Origin: Clostridia bacterium
GTDB taxonomy: Bacteria > Bacillota > Clostridia > Oscillospirales > QAMX01
Direction of reading: 5' to 3'
NCBI GenBank assembly: GCA_017414715.1
Contig: JAFQKV010000084.1
Location: 1-44,237 of the forward strand
Length of the DNA: 44,237 nucleotides
The position numbers and the translations under genes are program-made. Below the pieces are notes generated by a model. It made no database searches. It was not told the origin of the DNA and was given only the letters and a program-made list of their open reading frames with translations. Each line of letters opens with the position of its first letter. The stretch's first letter is position 1. Below, in pieces: positions 23,830 through 32,270 of the stretch.

Positions 23830-24669
23830 TTAATTCTTTTCAAATCCGATAAGCATGCCGCCCCGTTCTGCATAGAAGCTGCAAAGACCTCTGCACCGGG
23901 AGATTTGGATATCCGCCGCCGGCCAAAGCTCCTTGAGCATTGCCTGCAGCGTCTCTGCGGCCGGCAGATTACCCGCATGCGCAATGCGGAGCTTTCCGCC
24001 CGTGCATCCAAACTCCTGCATGACCCGCCGGAGGGTCTCCAGCGCTCTGCGCTCCCCTCTGCATTTTTCCAGCGGCTCCAGGGTTCCCCGGTCGCTGGCC
24101 TTACCCACCAGCCGCAGTCCAAGCAGTCCCGCAGCCTTTGCCGCCAGAGGACTTACGCGGCCGTTATTGGCAAGATTTTTCAGCGACTCCAGCATGAACA
24201 CCAGGCCGGTGTTATGTTTTCTGTATTCCTCGATCTTCTCGCAGATCTCCTCAAATTCACAGCCGGCCTCAACCATCTCTGCAATTTTTTCAACGATCAG
24301 CCGGAGCTCCGGCCCCGCCGACAGAGAGTCGATCACGCAAACCCGGCGGTCGGGATGCAGCTCCTCATAATCTCTTTTTGCGATTTTTGCCGCATTGCAG
24401 CTGCCGGAAAGCGAGCTTGTGATGGCAACGCAGAACACCCGTTCCACATCCCCGAAGGCTGCCAGCCAGTCTGCCGGAGACGGGCAGGCGGTGGAGGACT
24501 TTCCCTTATACGCATCCAAATTCTTTATCATTCCCTCGACATCCAGGTCGGCATCGTCAACATACTCCCGCTCCGCCGTAATGATCTTCAGCGGAACGGA
24601 GGTAAAGGAAATTCCGTCAAGGGTGAGCATATCTGCGGAGGAATCCGCAACGATTTTTACAGAAAGCAT
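23830..24669 (-). CDS. DegV family fatty-acid-binding protein
   Basis: This 279-residue protein is a DegV family member that binds fatty acids and, in several Firmicutes, presents them to the kinase FakA. The N-terminal KIVADSSADM, YVDDADLD, the TACPSPADWLAAF segment and AITSSLSGSCNAAKIA match the family pattern, and a second domain (about 160-279) carries NNGRVSPLAAKAAGLLGL. No partner fakA gene is present in the window. It follows the hemolysin-III gene with an 18-bp gap on the same strand. Confidence 0.92.
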   Translation of the reverse strand: MLSVKIVADSSADMLTLDGISFTSVPLKIITAEREYVDDADLDVEGMIKNLDAYKGKSSTACPSPADWLAAFGDVERVFCVAITSSLSGSCNAAKIAKRDYEELHPDRRVCVIDSLSAGPELRLIVEKIAEMVEAGCEFEEICEKIEEYRKHNTGLVFMLESLKNLANNGRVSPLAAKAAGLLGLRLVGKASDRGTLEPLEKCRGERRALETLRRVMQEFGCTGGKLRIAHAGNLPAAETLQAMLKELWPAADIQISRCRGLCSFYAERGGMLIGFEKN

Positions 24670-24687
24670 ATTTATCTCCTTTAATGA

Positions 24688-25359
24688 TTACAGAATATAT
24701 ACCGCCACAGCAATAAACTGTGTAATGCTTCCAGCAAGCACAAAGATGTGGAACACCGCGTGAGCATAGGAAAGCCGCCGGCCAAGCCCGTAAAACACCG
24801 CGCCGACCGTATAGGAAACTCCGCCGATCAGCAGCCACAGAAGCGCCTCCGGCCGGAGTGCAGCCAGTGCGATTTTTCCGGCAAACAGGATACACCAGCC
24901 CATACCCAGATAGCAGCACATGGAAAGCACCGCATATTTTTTCAGATCAATGGCAGTGAATACCGTACCGAGAGCAGCGCAGCCCCATACAAGCCCAAAC
25001 ATCGTCCACGCCCAGCCGGGGTTACATATCCGCATGGGACAAAGCAGGATGGGCGTATATGTTCCTGCGATCAAAAAGTAGATGGTGCAATGGTCCATTA
25101 CCTGCATGACCTTTTTCCCCATACCCGGACGCAGGCCGTGATAGATGCTGGACATGGTATACAGGGTCACGAGGGATACCCCGTATATCGCCCCGCTGAC
25201 AATGCCCCACACGTTTCCGCGCAAAGCGGCTATGAGCACACAAAGGCACAGCGCCGCGATGCCAAAGCCGCCGCCGACGATATGTGTGACCGTATTCATA
25301 CATTCTTCTCCCCGACTGTATGCGGGAAGACTTCTGGCTGCCAGGGGTGTTCTTTGCAT
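24688..25359 (-). CDS. Hemolysin-III family (PAQR-like) membrane protein
   Basis: This 223-residue membrane protein belongs to the hemolysin-III/YqfA branch of the PAQR family, with about seven helices. The N-terminal SRGEECMNTVTHIVGGGFG is the family pattern xxxGEE-xxN-xxTHxxG, which supports the start at 25359 rather than the internal ATG. The conserved residues of the metal site are visible: SSIYHGL, DHCTIYFLIAGTYTP and the late YAHAVFHIFV. Its role is unclear, although members are implicated in membrane stress. GAGAGGAAG is the ribosome site. Confidence 0.9.
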   Translation of the reverse strand: MQRTPLAARSLPAYSRGEECMNTVTHIVGGGFGIAALCLCVLIAALRGNVWGIVSGAIYGVSLVTLYTMSSIYHGLRPGMGKKVMQVMDHCTIYFLIAGTYTPILLCPMRICNPGWAWTMFGLVWGCAALGTVFTAIDLKKYAVLSMCCYLGMGWCILFAGKIALAALRPEALLWLLIGGVSYTVGAVFYGLGRRLSYAHAVFHIFVLAGSITQFIAVAVYIL

Positions 25360-25464
25360 TTTCTTCCTCTCTTATCCTGTTCGTATCGGTGCTTACAGTA
25401 TACCCTGTTGGTTGCCGCATGGACAGGTATTCCCTTCCTATTTTTACTCTAATACAGAAATAGA

Positions 25465-25496
25465 GCCCTCTACCGGCCGGTAGAGGGCATCTTTTT
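25465..25496. terminator. Terminator hairpin downstream of the nuclease gene
   Basis: GCCCTCTACCGG and CCGGTAGAGGGC make a 12-bp palindrome with a short loop. The tail ATCTTTTTT is best on the plus strand, and a weaker T-rich tail lies on the minus strand, where it ends the nuclease unit. Confidence 0.65.
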
Positions 25497-25503
25497 TGCA
25501 TAT

Positions 25504-26400
25504 TCAGGGTTCGCAGGTACCGCAGGGAGAATACCCCATTGCGATAAGTTCCGAACGTGTCCCCTGAAACAAACCGCGATTTTCTTCTTTTATGGCGGAT
25601 GCACCGGGGCAGGTCGGCAGGTGGAATTTTTTGGAGGACGTGTTGAGTACATAATGCATGGAAGACAGCGACCCGGATGCAGGTGTCGGTGTCGGTGCGA
25701 GGGTACTGTTGCCAGTGGAATAATCGATGGTTACTCCGGGCTGCACGTTGTAGACGTAAACGTTGAAGCAAACGGCATCTCCTCCATCTTCCACGGACAT
25801 CGCCTCCATCTGCACGCCGCGGGCCACGAGCTCAGTTCCGCGGAAGATCGGAGTCACTCGGTAGCGCACGTGATTTCCCGTTTCACGGACATAGTCGGCC
25901 ACCATGTTTTCAAAGGGCAGCATACCGTCCACATTCATATAGCGGGTCCCCGTGATAAGATTTGATGTGTTGGCGTTTTCGCCGGTCAGCTGATAGCCGA
26001 TGAGATGGCAGCGATTGTAAAGATATTTTCCGTCGACAAAATCGTATTTTGCCATCACCCAGCCGGAGGGCTTGACCTGACCGATGTTGCCGCGCTCCTC
26101 CGTGGGCAGCGTTTCGGGACCCACCAGCGCTTCCGTCACACCGCAGCGGCCGAAAAGATCCAGCGGTGCATAGTATTCATACCCCGCCGGCAGATTTCTG
26201 CCCTCGGTAAAGTCCGGCACGTTGCCGCGAATGGCGACGTACGGCACTCCCGAATAGTCCGGCGCTGCTTCCGGAGACACAATATAATTCGGATCCGCAG
26301 GTGATGAGGCAGGGCTCTCCGACGGTTCCGCCGGCAGAAGACAGCCGGAAAGCAGGAAACACAGCGCAAGGAAAAGACTTAAAAGGCGAAATTTCTTCAT
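25504..26400 (-). CDS. Secreted lipoprotein DNA/RNA non-specific endonuclease
   Basis: This 298-residue protein has a lipoprotein signal (lipobox LSGC, Cys20) and then a non-specific endonuclease domain (about 55-235) of the His-Asn type: the YNRCHLIG segment, with catalytic His132, is a variant of the RSHLIG/DRGH motif, and NTSNLITGTRYMN has the metal-binding Asn. A Pro/Thr linker (APTPTPAS) joins it to a C-terminal module of about 50 residues with HLPTCPG and SPCGTCEP that resembles metal-binding domains attached to surface nucleases. It is probably anchored outside the membrane to take up or degrade DNA. The start overlaps the preceding gene (ATGA). Confidence 0.87.
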   Translation of the reverse strand: MKKFRLLSLFLALCFLLSGCLLPAEPSESPASSPADPNYIVSPEAAPDYSGVPYVAIRGNVPDFTEGRNLPAGYEYYAPLDLFGRCGVTEALVGPETLPTEERGNIGQVKPSGWVMAKYDFVDGKYLYNRCHLIGYQLTGENANTSNLITGTRYMNVDGMLPFENMVADYVRETGNHVRYRVTPIFRGTELVARGVQMEAMSVEDGGDAVCFNVYVYNVQPGVTIDYSTGNSTLAPTPTPASGSLSSMHYVLNTSSKKFHLPTCPGASAIKEENRGLFQGTRSELIAMGYSPCGTCEP

Positions 26401-26801
26401 GCGTATACCTCCTCGGTCATTTCCGGATGGGAGGATCCGGCAAACCCGCGCTTTGAGATCATACATTTCCCCGCAGTATATGCAGCAACAGGTGCATGTT
26501 CATCCGCCGGATAAGCTCTTCCCCAGCGATAGATGACAAGCCGCTCCACTGCCGCAGGGGGAGGCAGATCCTTTTCCCGTTCGATAAATACATACGCGCC
26601 GCAAGGCACTTTTGCAGCAGAATCTGTCAGCTCCGCATTCGGCGGAAGCTCCCCAAAAAGCGCAGCCGCGGCTGAGGTCAGAAACAGCTTCTTCTCTCCA
26701 ACCGTTGCAAGCATTTCCGCCCGCTGAACAGCATCCCGGCTTTGTCTGCGGCCGTTGAATGCCATCCCGTTTTGGTTATCAAGACACAGTATCAGATGCA
26801 T
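26397..26801 (-). CDS. Conserved hypothetical protein coupled to the nuclease gene
   Basis: This 134-residue cytoplasmic protein has the blocks LILCLDNQNGMAFNGRRQSRDA at the N-terminus and KRGFAGSSHPEMTEEVY at the C-terminus, which recur in small clostridial proteins sometimes labelled ribonuclease Z. It has no metallo-beta-lactamase HxHxDH motif, so that name should not be used. Its stop overlaps the nuclease start (ATGA) and it follows the SGNH hydrolase after five bases, so it is co-translated. It may be an accessory or immunity factor for the nuclease, but no evidence shows this. Confidence 0.7.
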   Translation of the reverse strand: MHLILCLDNQNGMAFNGRRQSRDAVQRAEMLATVGEKKLFLTSAAAALFGELPPNAELTDSAAKVPCGAYVFIEREKDLPPPAAVERLVIYRWGRAYPADEHAPVAAYTAGKCMISKRGFAGSSHPEMTEEVYA

Positions 26802-26806
26802 CGCTC

Positions 26807-27928
26807 TTATTCGGGAATGTGCGGAAAGAGCGGCAGCACCGACTTCATCAGCGCCTCTGCCCACTTTTTGCAGCCTTCCGCATTCGGATGTCCGCCGTAT
26901 CCGGGACGTTCAGGCTCCTCCTCGCTCTTGCGAAGCAACGGAACGTCGTCAAAAACAGCATCTGCCTCTGCGGAAAGCTCCTCCATAATGTATCGGTTGA
27001 CCTCGATCCAATCCGCCTTCATCTGATCCTTATAATCAAAAGGCGGCAGGGTCTGCACAATCACTCTCTTCCCTGCTTTTTTGAGTTCCCGCACGACAAT
27101 GCCGAGGTCCCGCTTGATCTCCGCCGCCGTCTGTCCCTGATAAAGGTCATTGACACCGAAGCAGACGAAAACGGTGTCGTTCTGCATAACTTTGTAGAAC
27201 CATGCACCGCGGGCCGCCGCATCGTTTCCGCGGGCAAAGCCGATACCGAGGTTCCAGCAGGCACGCCGCTCACCGAGCATACGGGAAATATGCGCATTCC
27301 AGTGCAGATACGAGTTGCAGGCAGGTCCGATACCCTGGGTAACGGAATCTCCAAAGAAGCCGACACGCTCTCCCACCGGGCGGTCACATCCCACCATACC
27401 GGGCAGGGGCATGCGCATATCATAGCGGAAGCCTTCGCCGCCGTCCACATAAACGGGCAGCCTGCACTCGGGATGGAAGGGCAGCATCTCGCCCTCATAT
27501 TCCATCTCAAGGCAAAGATACTCAAGCCGGGCAAAACAAAGCTCTACGGGGTCGGAGGTAAAAAACTCGCCGGGGGCAACGCGCTTTTCCCTTGCGCCGT
27601 CAAAGGTCAGCTCCGCAAGCCAATCGATACGGATATCTTTATCCATTTCGAGCTTACCGAGCTCCCGGTCGGCAGGGATGTTGCGGCAAAGGCCGACACG
27701 GGCGGCACGGATATGCCACGGCCGACAGATCAGATCCTTGTGGCTGTGCTCACCGGTGTAATAGGTGGAGTCGATAACGTTGGAAAACAAAAGAGAGTAA
27801 TTGTACTTTCCGCCGACTTCGATCCGATAAAACACGCGGCCGCACAGGGACCTCCCTTCCGTGGAAAAATGGGACTGGTTGCCGCTGCCTCCAATGGTAT
27901 TGGAGGAAAACTTCTTGAAATAATCCAT
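26807..27928 (-). CDS. SGNH/GDSL-type hydrolase
   Basis: This 373-residue enzyme has an N-terminal beta-sandwich-like region (about 1-180) and a C-terminal SGNH esterase domain with block I FFGDSVTQG (Ser195), block III CFGVNDLYQG, and the late GGHPNAEG with catalytic Asp/His replaced by the typical DxxH neighbourhood. It removes acyl or acetyl groups from carbohydrates. No signal peptide is seen, so it acts on imported sugars. It is encoded directly after the MFS permease gene (adjacent stop and start codons), which suggests that the permease imports its substrate. Confidence 0.85.
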   Translation of the reverse strand: MDYFKKFSSNTIGGSGNQSHFSTEGRSLCGRVFYRIEVGGKYNYSLLFSNVIDSTYYTGEHSHKDLICRPWHIRAARVGLCRNIPADRELGKLEMDKDIRIDWLAELTFDGAREKRVAPGEFFTSDPVELCFARLEYLCLEMEYEGEMLPFHPECRLPVYVDGGEGFRYDMRMPLPGMVGCDRPVGERVGFFGDSVTQGIGPACNSYLHWNAHISRMLGERRACWNLGIGFARGNDAAARGAWFYKVMQNDTVFVCFGVNDLYQGQTAAEIKRDLGIVVRELKKAGKRVIVQTLPPFDYKDQMKADWIEVNRYIMEELSAEADAVFDDVPLLRKSEEEPERPGYGGHPNAEGCKKWAEALMKSVLPLFPHIPE

Positions 27929-29227
27929 TTATACATTCTCCTTCTGAGTCTTTTTCGTCCGGTAAAGGCCAATAAAAAGCGGGGTAAGCGCAAGTGCCGC
28001 GATCAGCGCCGCAAGGAAGATGTTCGCATTCGGCAAAAAGGACTTCGTTCCGTCGGAGTTGGTGATGTATTCCGCATCCCGCAATACCCACGCGCCGATC
28101 CACGGACCCACAAAGCCGGGAATCAGCACCTGGAAAACGATGCGCAGTCCCTGGAAGCGTCCCGCCATGCCCACCGGCGTGTGATCACGGATGACGGCAC
28201 CGAAGTCTGCCATGCCGGAAAGATATCCGCCCATCATGAGAAGCGAACCGATAAAAACCGGAAGCTTTGTTCGGAAAATAAAAAGCATGACGTACCCCGC
28301 AGCAAGCAGCAGTACGGAAGCGAGCGCCGAGAATCGGAATCCGCGCCGGTCATAGACCTTGCCCCAAAGGGCGGTAAAGACGGATGCCAGGATGACCGCC
28401 GGTGCCATGATAAGAACATAGTCCGCCATGCCGAGGCTCTTTTCATAATAGATGATGAGGTAAGGCATGAATATCTGAATAGAAATATTGAAAACGGAGA
28501 AGGCCGCAAGATATATATACAACCGTCGGTTTTCCCGCACAACGGATGGGCGGAAGCCATAGATGATGTTAAGAAAACAGCCGGTCTCCGAAGGTTGGAT
28601 ATGTGACTCGTCAATAAGAAAGAAACCGAAAGCACCCACAAGAATGACCACGCCGCCGATCACGGTAAAAACGATCTGCCACGCAGACTGCCTGCTGAGG
28701 TCTAAAAACATAAATCCGCCGAAAACAGCAAGAATCGCCACCAGTGGCATCATGGCATTGATCCCCTCCGCCGCGCCGCGGTTGGAAGCATCGGTGGAAT
28801 CGGTCAGCCATGCATTAAAGGCCGCGTCGTTTGCCGTGGAGCCAAAGAAAGTCATCACGCAGTCGAGAATAATGGTCAGCGTCACGCACAGGGCAGAGAC
28901 GGATGCCGCCATCGGGATGAGACCGCCGATAAAATCCGTCCGCAAAAGCGTAAAGGCAAAAATAGTGACACCCCAAAGGATATAACCTACACAGATAAAC
29001 ACCTTGCGCCGGCCAAGTCTGTCGGAGAGTGCGCCGACAAGAATGGTGGTCAGTGCCGCCGCCACAGAGGATGCCGCCACCATGGCGGAAATGTCTGCCG
29101 GAGTTGCCCGGAACATGTTGTAGATAAATACGTTGAAATACATATTCTCCACGACCCAGGCCACCTGCCCGATGAGGCTGAACAGAATCAGCGCAAGCCA
29201 GAAACGACCCGATAGTCTTGTTTTCAT
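27929..29227 (-). CDS. MFS transporter, probable sugar importer
   Basis: This 432-residue protein has twelve hydrophobic segments and the MFS signature between helices 2 and 3: ALSDRLGRRKVF. The loop after helix 6 is short and polar, as expected. It starts at 29227 with GGAGGGGC upstream; longer extensions pass through the promoter and were rejected. The last codons of the gene adjoin the SGNH hydrolase start. The neighbourhood suggests an acylated sugar or oligosaccharide as substrate, but no residue reveals it. Confidence 0.88.
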   Translation of the reverse strand: MKTRLSGRFWLALILFSLIGQVAWVVENMYFNVFIYNMFRATPADISAMVAASSVAAALTTILVGALSDRLGRRKVFICVGYILWGVTIFAFTLLRTDFIGGLIPMAASVSALCVTLTIILDCVMTFFGSTANDAAFNAWLTDSTDASNRGAAEGINAMMPLVAILAVFGGFMFLDLSRQSAWQIVFTVIGGVVILVGAFGFFLIDESHIQPSETGCFLNIIYGFRPSVVRENRRLYIYLAAFSVFNISIQIFMPYLIIYYEKSLGMADYVLIMAPAVILASVFTALWGKVYDRRGFRFSALASVLLLAAGYVMLFIFRTKLPVFIGSLLMMGGYLSGMADFGAVIRDHTPVGMAGRFQGLRIVFQVLIPGFVGPWIGAWVLRDAEYITNSDGTKSFLPNANIFLAALIAALALTPLFIGLYRTKKTQKENV

Positions 29228-29259
29228 GCTGCCCCTCCATTGACTTGTTCTTACTGTAA

Positions 29260-29288
29260 ATGATACCATGTTTCCCTTCCTTTCGCAA
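29260..29288 (-). promoter_or_regulatory. Sigma-A promoter of the MFS-SGNH-nuclease operon
   Basis: On the minus strand TTGCGA, 17 bp, TATCAT, 32 bp upstream of the start. Confidence 0.5.
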
Positions 29289-29300
29289 CGGATTTCCAGG

Positions 29301-29346
29301 GAAAACTCACGTCCCCGCCGGGACTTTTCATCCGGGCGGGGACGTG
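29301..29346 (-). terminator. Terminator of the M20 peptidase operon
   Basis: CACGTCCCCGCC and GGCGGGGACGTG form a 12-bp stem followed on the minus strand by AGTTTTCC. Confidence 0.7.
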
Positions 29347-29358
29347 TATCTGTTTCAC

Positions 29359-30798
29359 TTACAGTTGTCTGTTCAGACGGATAAAGAATTCTACCGAACG
29401 CCAGAGGCACTCCAGCCGGATGCGCTCGTTGTTTCCGTGGATCGTGGCACGCTCCTCTGCCGTCAGATCCATCGCGGAGAACCGATAAACCTTGTCGGAA
29501 ATACGGCCGTAATGGCGGCTGTCGGAGCACTGTACCATGAGATAGGGGGAAACGATGCATCCCTTCCACGTTGCCGCAACCGCATTGGCTATACATCGAT
29601 AGCCCTCACAGTCGGTCACGGAAATACGGCTGGGATCCATACCGTCCACGGCAGAGACCTCCACATTCTCATCCCCAATGACGGAACGCAGGCGCTCCAG
29701 TGCGGATTCAACGGTATCGCAGGGATTGAGCCGGAGATTCGCCACCATCTCCGCCCTGGGCGGAATGACGTTTGCCGCCGATGAGCCCTGCATCTGGGTA
29801 AAGGCAACGGTGGTCCGCATCAGTGCATTGAGTTCACCGCCGCTCCTGCGGCAGATAAGATCAAGTATCGGCGCAAAAAGCCAGAGATTTGCAAATATCA
29901 TGCGGTAAACAAAGGAAGAATGGCGGCCCAGTGTATCAAAGAGTTTCTCCACAGGGGGCGTAACGTGGAAATCGAAGGGTTTTCTGAGTATATTCAGGCA
30001 GGCGCGGGACAGCCGGTCGATGGGTGCGCCGGGCTTGGGTGCAGAGGCATGCCCGCCGGCGGAATTGACAGTAAATTTCGCGTTGAGCATGCCTTTTTCC
30101 GCGATGCCAATAAGTCCGCAGGGTACAGAGACACCGGGAAAAACGTTATTGACTACGGCCCCGCCCTCGTCAAGCACCATGGCGGGAGTGATGCCCTGCT
30201 TTTCAAACCACTCGACAATACGCAGCGCGCCGTCGCCGTTGACCTCCTCACCGCCGGAGAAGGCAAAATAAACGTCCTGCTCCGGGCAAAAGCCCTCTGC
30301 AATGAGGTGATCCGCCGCAAAAAGGATACCGTTAACGGTCACCTTGGTGTCCAGCGTTCCGCGCCCCCAAAGCACATCATTCTCAAGAACGCCCTCAAAA
30401 GCAGGCTTCTCCCAGCTTTCTTCATTTACAGGAACAACATCGTAATGCGCCATGAGCACCGCGGGTGCATCGTGCGCCTTACCCTCCCACCGGATAAGGA
30501 TCGCCCGGTCGGGCAGCTTTCCGACGGCGCAGATCTTAAAAACATTGGGATAGAGCCGGGGCAGGATGCCGAGGAGCTTTTCAAACTCCGCATCGTCCTC
30601 CAAAGCCGGATCCCGGTAGGAAACCGTTTTGCAGCGCACAAGTGCCTGCAGGCATTTGACCGCGCGGTCGCGGTCAAATGCAACGGTTTCGTCTTCCGGC
30701 ATCTCCTGCTCCGCAGGAACGAACTGCAGCGTACGCCAAAGCAGCACAGCGGCCAGTGCCGCGAGAAGAACAAACAGGATCAAAAGAAGCCACCACAT
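29359..30798 (-). CDS. M20-family metallopeptidase, membrane-anchored
   Basis: This 479-residue protein has an N-terminal hydrophobic helix (about 2-22) followed by an M20 peptidase of carboxypeptidase-S/PM20D1 type. Zinc-site residues are visible in LMAHYDVVP, GRGTLDTK and the catalytic Glu in SGGEEVNGDG, and the dimerisation lid domain begins near MLNAKFTVNSAGGHASAP. A late HYGRISDKVYRFSAM carries the final metal His. The ATG at 30798 is preferred over a TTG two codons earlier. It follows two membrane proteins with no gap, which suggests hydrolysis of a peptide or N-acyl amino acid imported by them. Confidence 0.9.
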   Translation of the reverse strand: MWWLLLILFVLLAALAAVLLWRTLQFVPAEQEMPEDETVAFDRDRAVKCLQALVRCKTVSYRDPALEDDAEFEKLLGILPRLYPNVFKICAVGKLPDRAILIRWEGKAHDAPAVLMAHYDVVPVNEESWEKPAFEGVLENDVLWGRGTLDTKVTVNGILFAADHLIAEGFCPEQDVYFAFSGGEEVNGDGALRIVEWFEKQGITPAMVLDEGGAVVNNVFPGVSVPCGLIGIAEKGMLNAKFTVNSAGGHASAPKPGAPIDRLSRACLNILRKPFDFHVTPPVEKLFDTLGRHSSFVYRMIFANLWLFAPILDLICRRSGGELNALMRTTVAFTQMQGSSAANVIPPRAEMVANLRLNPCDTVESALERLRSVIGDENVEVSAVDGMDPSRISVTDCEGYRCIANAVAATWKGCIVSPYLMVQCSDSRHYGRISDKVYRFSAMDLTAEERATIHGNNERIRLECLWRSVEFFIRLNRQL

Positions 30799-30800
30799 GA

Positions 30801-31472
30801 TCAAAGCCAGCCTTTCTTATACATAATGCGTGCCACTGCCACAGTAAAGAGCACACCGACGGGAACCATGATTCCCACCGTACCCGCGTTGAGTGCCGGA
30901 ACAGCGATAAAGAGCGTCAGCATCAGCAGAATGGGCGCAACAGAAAGCTTTATGTTTTTGGAGATGAATACCACCGCAAGACCGCCGAAAAGGGCAGGCA
31001 GGATCATATCAAAAGCGGGCTTAAACACAGGAGATTCCAGCAGCGGCGTCAGAGGAACGATGCAAACGACGCCGAGCAGGATAATCAGTGTAGTCACGAT
31101 GCTGGAGGCTGCAATCGCTATGGTGGAAATGACCTCCCCCTCCTCGCTGGTTGCCTTGACCCCGGCACGCTCCATGGCATCAATGGCGCAGGGCAGCTTG
31201 AGGTTTGAAATATTACCCGTGACAAAGGAAAGGTAAGTCCCGCCGGCACCAAGCATGGGCACGTAAGTAAAAATTTCAATGATACCCACCGCCCAATACA
31301 TGGGAACGGTGGCAATCAGACCGCGGGCCAGCACGCCGAGATCGGGCGTGGTTTTGAAAAGCAGCATCACGACGGCCGGCACCAGAAGGATCAGTGTACC
31401 GACGATAATTCCCCAAATGCGTCCGTCCCGATGGACACTGTCCATATAGGAGAGATTTTTTGCGTTTTTCAT
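30801..31472 (-). CDS. Membrane protein, probable partner of DUF5058 protein
   Basis: This 223-residue integral membrane protein has about six helices with a central segment VPMLGAGGTYLSFVTGNISNLKLPCA that is well conserved in clostridial homologues encoded beside DUF5058 genes. The family has no characterised function. It begins 15 bp after the DUF5058 gene and ends two bases before the M20 peptidase start, so all three are translated as one unit. I infer a two-subunit transporter for peptides or amino acid derivatives. Confidence 0.75.
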   Translation of the reverse strand: MKNAKNLSYMDSVHRDGRIWGIIVGTLILLVPAVVMLLFKTTPDLGVLARGLIATVPMYWAVGIIEIFTYVPMLGAGGTYLSFVTGNISNLKLPCAIDAMERAGVKATSEEGEVISTIAIAASSIVTTLIILLGVVCIVPLTPLLESPVFKPAFDMILPALFGGLAVVFISKNIKLSVAPILLMLTLFIAVPALNAGTVGIMVPVGVLFTVAVARIMYKKGWL

Positions 31473-31487
31473 CTTTTTTCTCCTCCC

Positions 31488-32222
31488 TTATGCCAGCCAG
31501 GACGTCAGCGGGATCGCCGCAGCCATGCCGAGAATTAGGCTGAAGGGCAGCGCGTAATCCTCAAGCCAGCGCATTTTGAACTTTTTCGCCGAAAGGCCGC
31601 AGGCTGCCATCACAACGGCGGAAACCGCCATAACACACACGGGCACAAGTCCGGAGGTATCTCCCTTGAAGGCCAGACCCACATCGCAGAACACATAGCC
31701 AAGGAAAGCGGAGATCATACCAAGGAACATGGCGTTGTTAAAAATCTCGCCCCATTTCTTATCCTTCAGGCCTAGCTTCATCATGCCGCCCTGGATTTTC
31801 CTCGTCACAAAGGGCACCAGGATAAGACCTGCGGCGATACCGATGGTCATGACCCACAGTACAGTCACGAAGATAGAGGGATCGGTGATGGTCTCACCGG
31901 CGGAGAGCTTTGCCGCAGTCAGCGCATTCTGTGCGGCCACATTTTCATAGGTGATGGAACCGATAACCGAAAGCCGCAGCCAGGGAAGTGCAATACCCAA
32001 GCTCTTGGAGAGCACCACAACGCCCACAAGGATGGAGACCGCTGGTGCAACAGTAAAGACTGCGGCGGAGGAAATGGTTTTCCTGACCGTTTCTGCGGAA
32101 ACACCAAGCTCCTTTGCCCGCCGACAGGCCTTGCGCAGAAAATAAAATGACTGCGCCAGCACCACGGCGATGATGATCCCGACGATGACAAACAGGATCG
32201 GATGGTTTACGCTGAATTCCAT
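31488..32222 (-). CDS. DUF5058 family membrane protein
   Basis: This 244-residue protein has six or so transmembrane helices and the DUF5058 arrangement: an N-terminal helix, RKACRRAKELG loop, and the repeated pattern VFTVAPAVSILVGVVVLS then LPWLRLSVIGSITYE. It is the first gene of the unit with TAGGAGG upstream of the ATG. The family is uncharacterised, and a transport role is inferred only from the membrane topology and the peptidase neighbour. Confidence 0.82.
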   Translation of the reverse strand: MEFSVNHPILFVIVGIIIAVVLAQSFYFLRKACRRAKELGVSAETVRKTISSAAVFTVAPAVSILVGVVVLSKSLGIALPWLRLSVIGSITYENVAAQNALTAAKLSAGETITDPSIFVTVLWVMTIGIAAGLILVPFVTRKIQGGMMKLGLKDKKWGEIFNNAMFLGMISAFLGYVFCDVGLAFKGDTSGLVPVCVMAVSAVVMAACGLSAKKFKMRWLEDYALPFSLILGMAAAIPLTSWLA

Positions 32223-32270
32223 AGGAATCCGCCTCCTACATTTTAAAAATAACGGATATATCCGCTTGAT

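Noticed and set aside
26397..26801. Label ribonuclease Z for the 134-residue protein
   Set aside because: It has no metallo-beta-lactamase HxHxDH motif and is much too short.
32253..32264. Palindrome CGGATATATCCG after the CapD-like gene as a terminator
   Set aside because: The A+T-rich stem is weak and the T tract is interrupted. Readthrough into the DUF5058 operon is possible.
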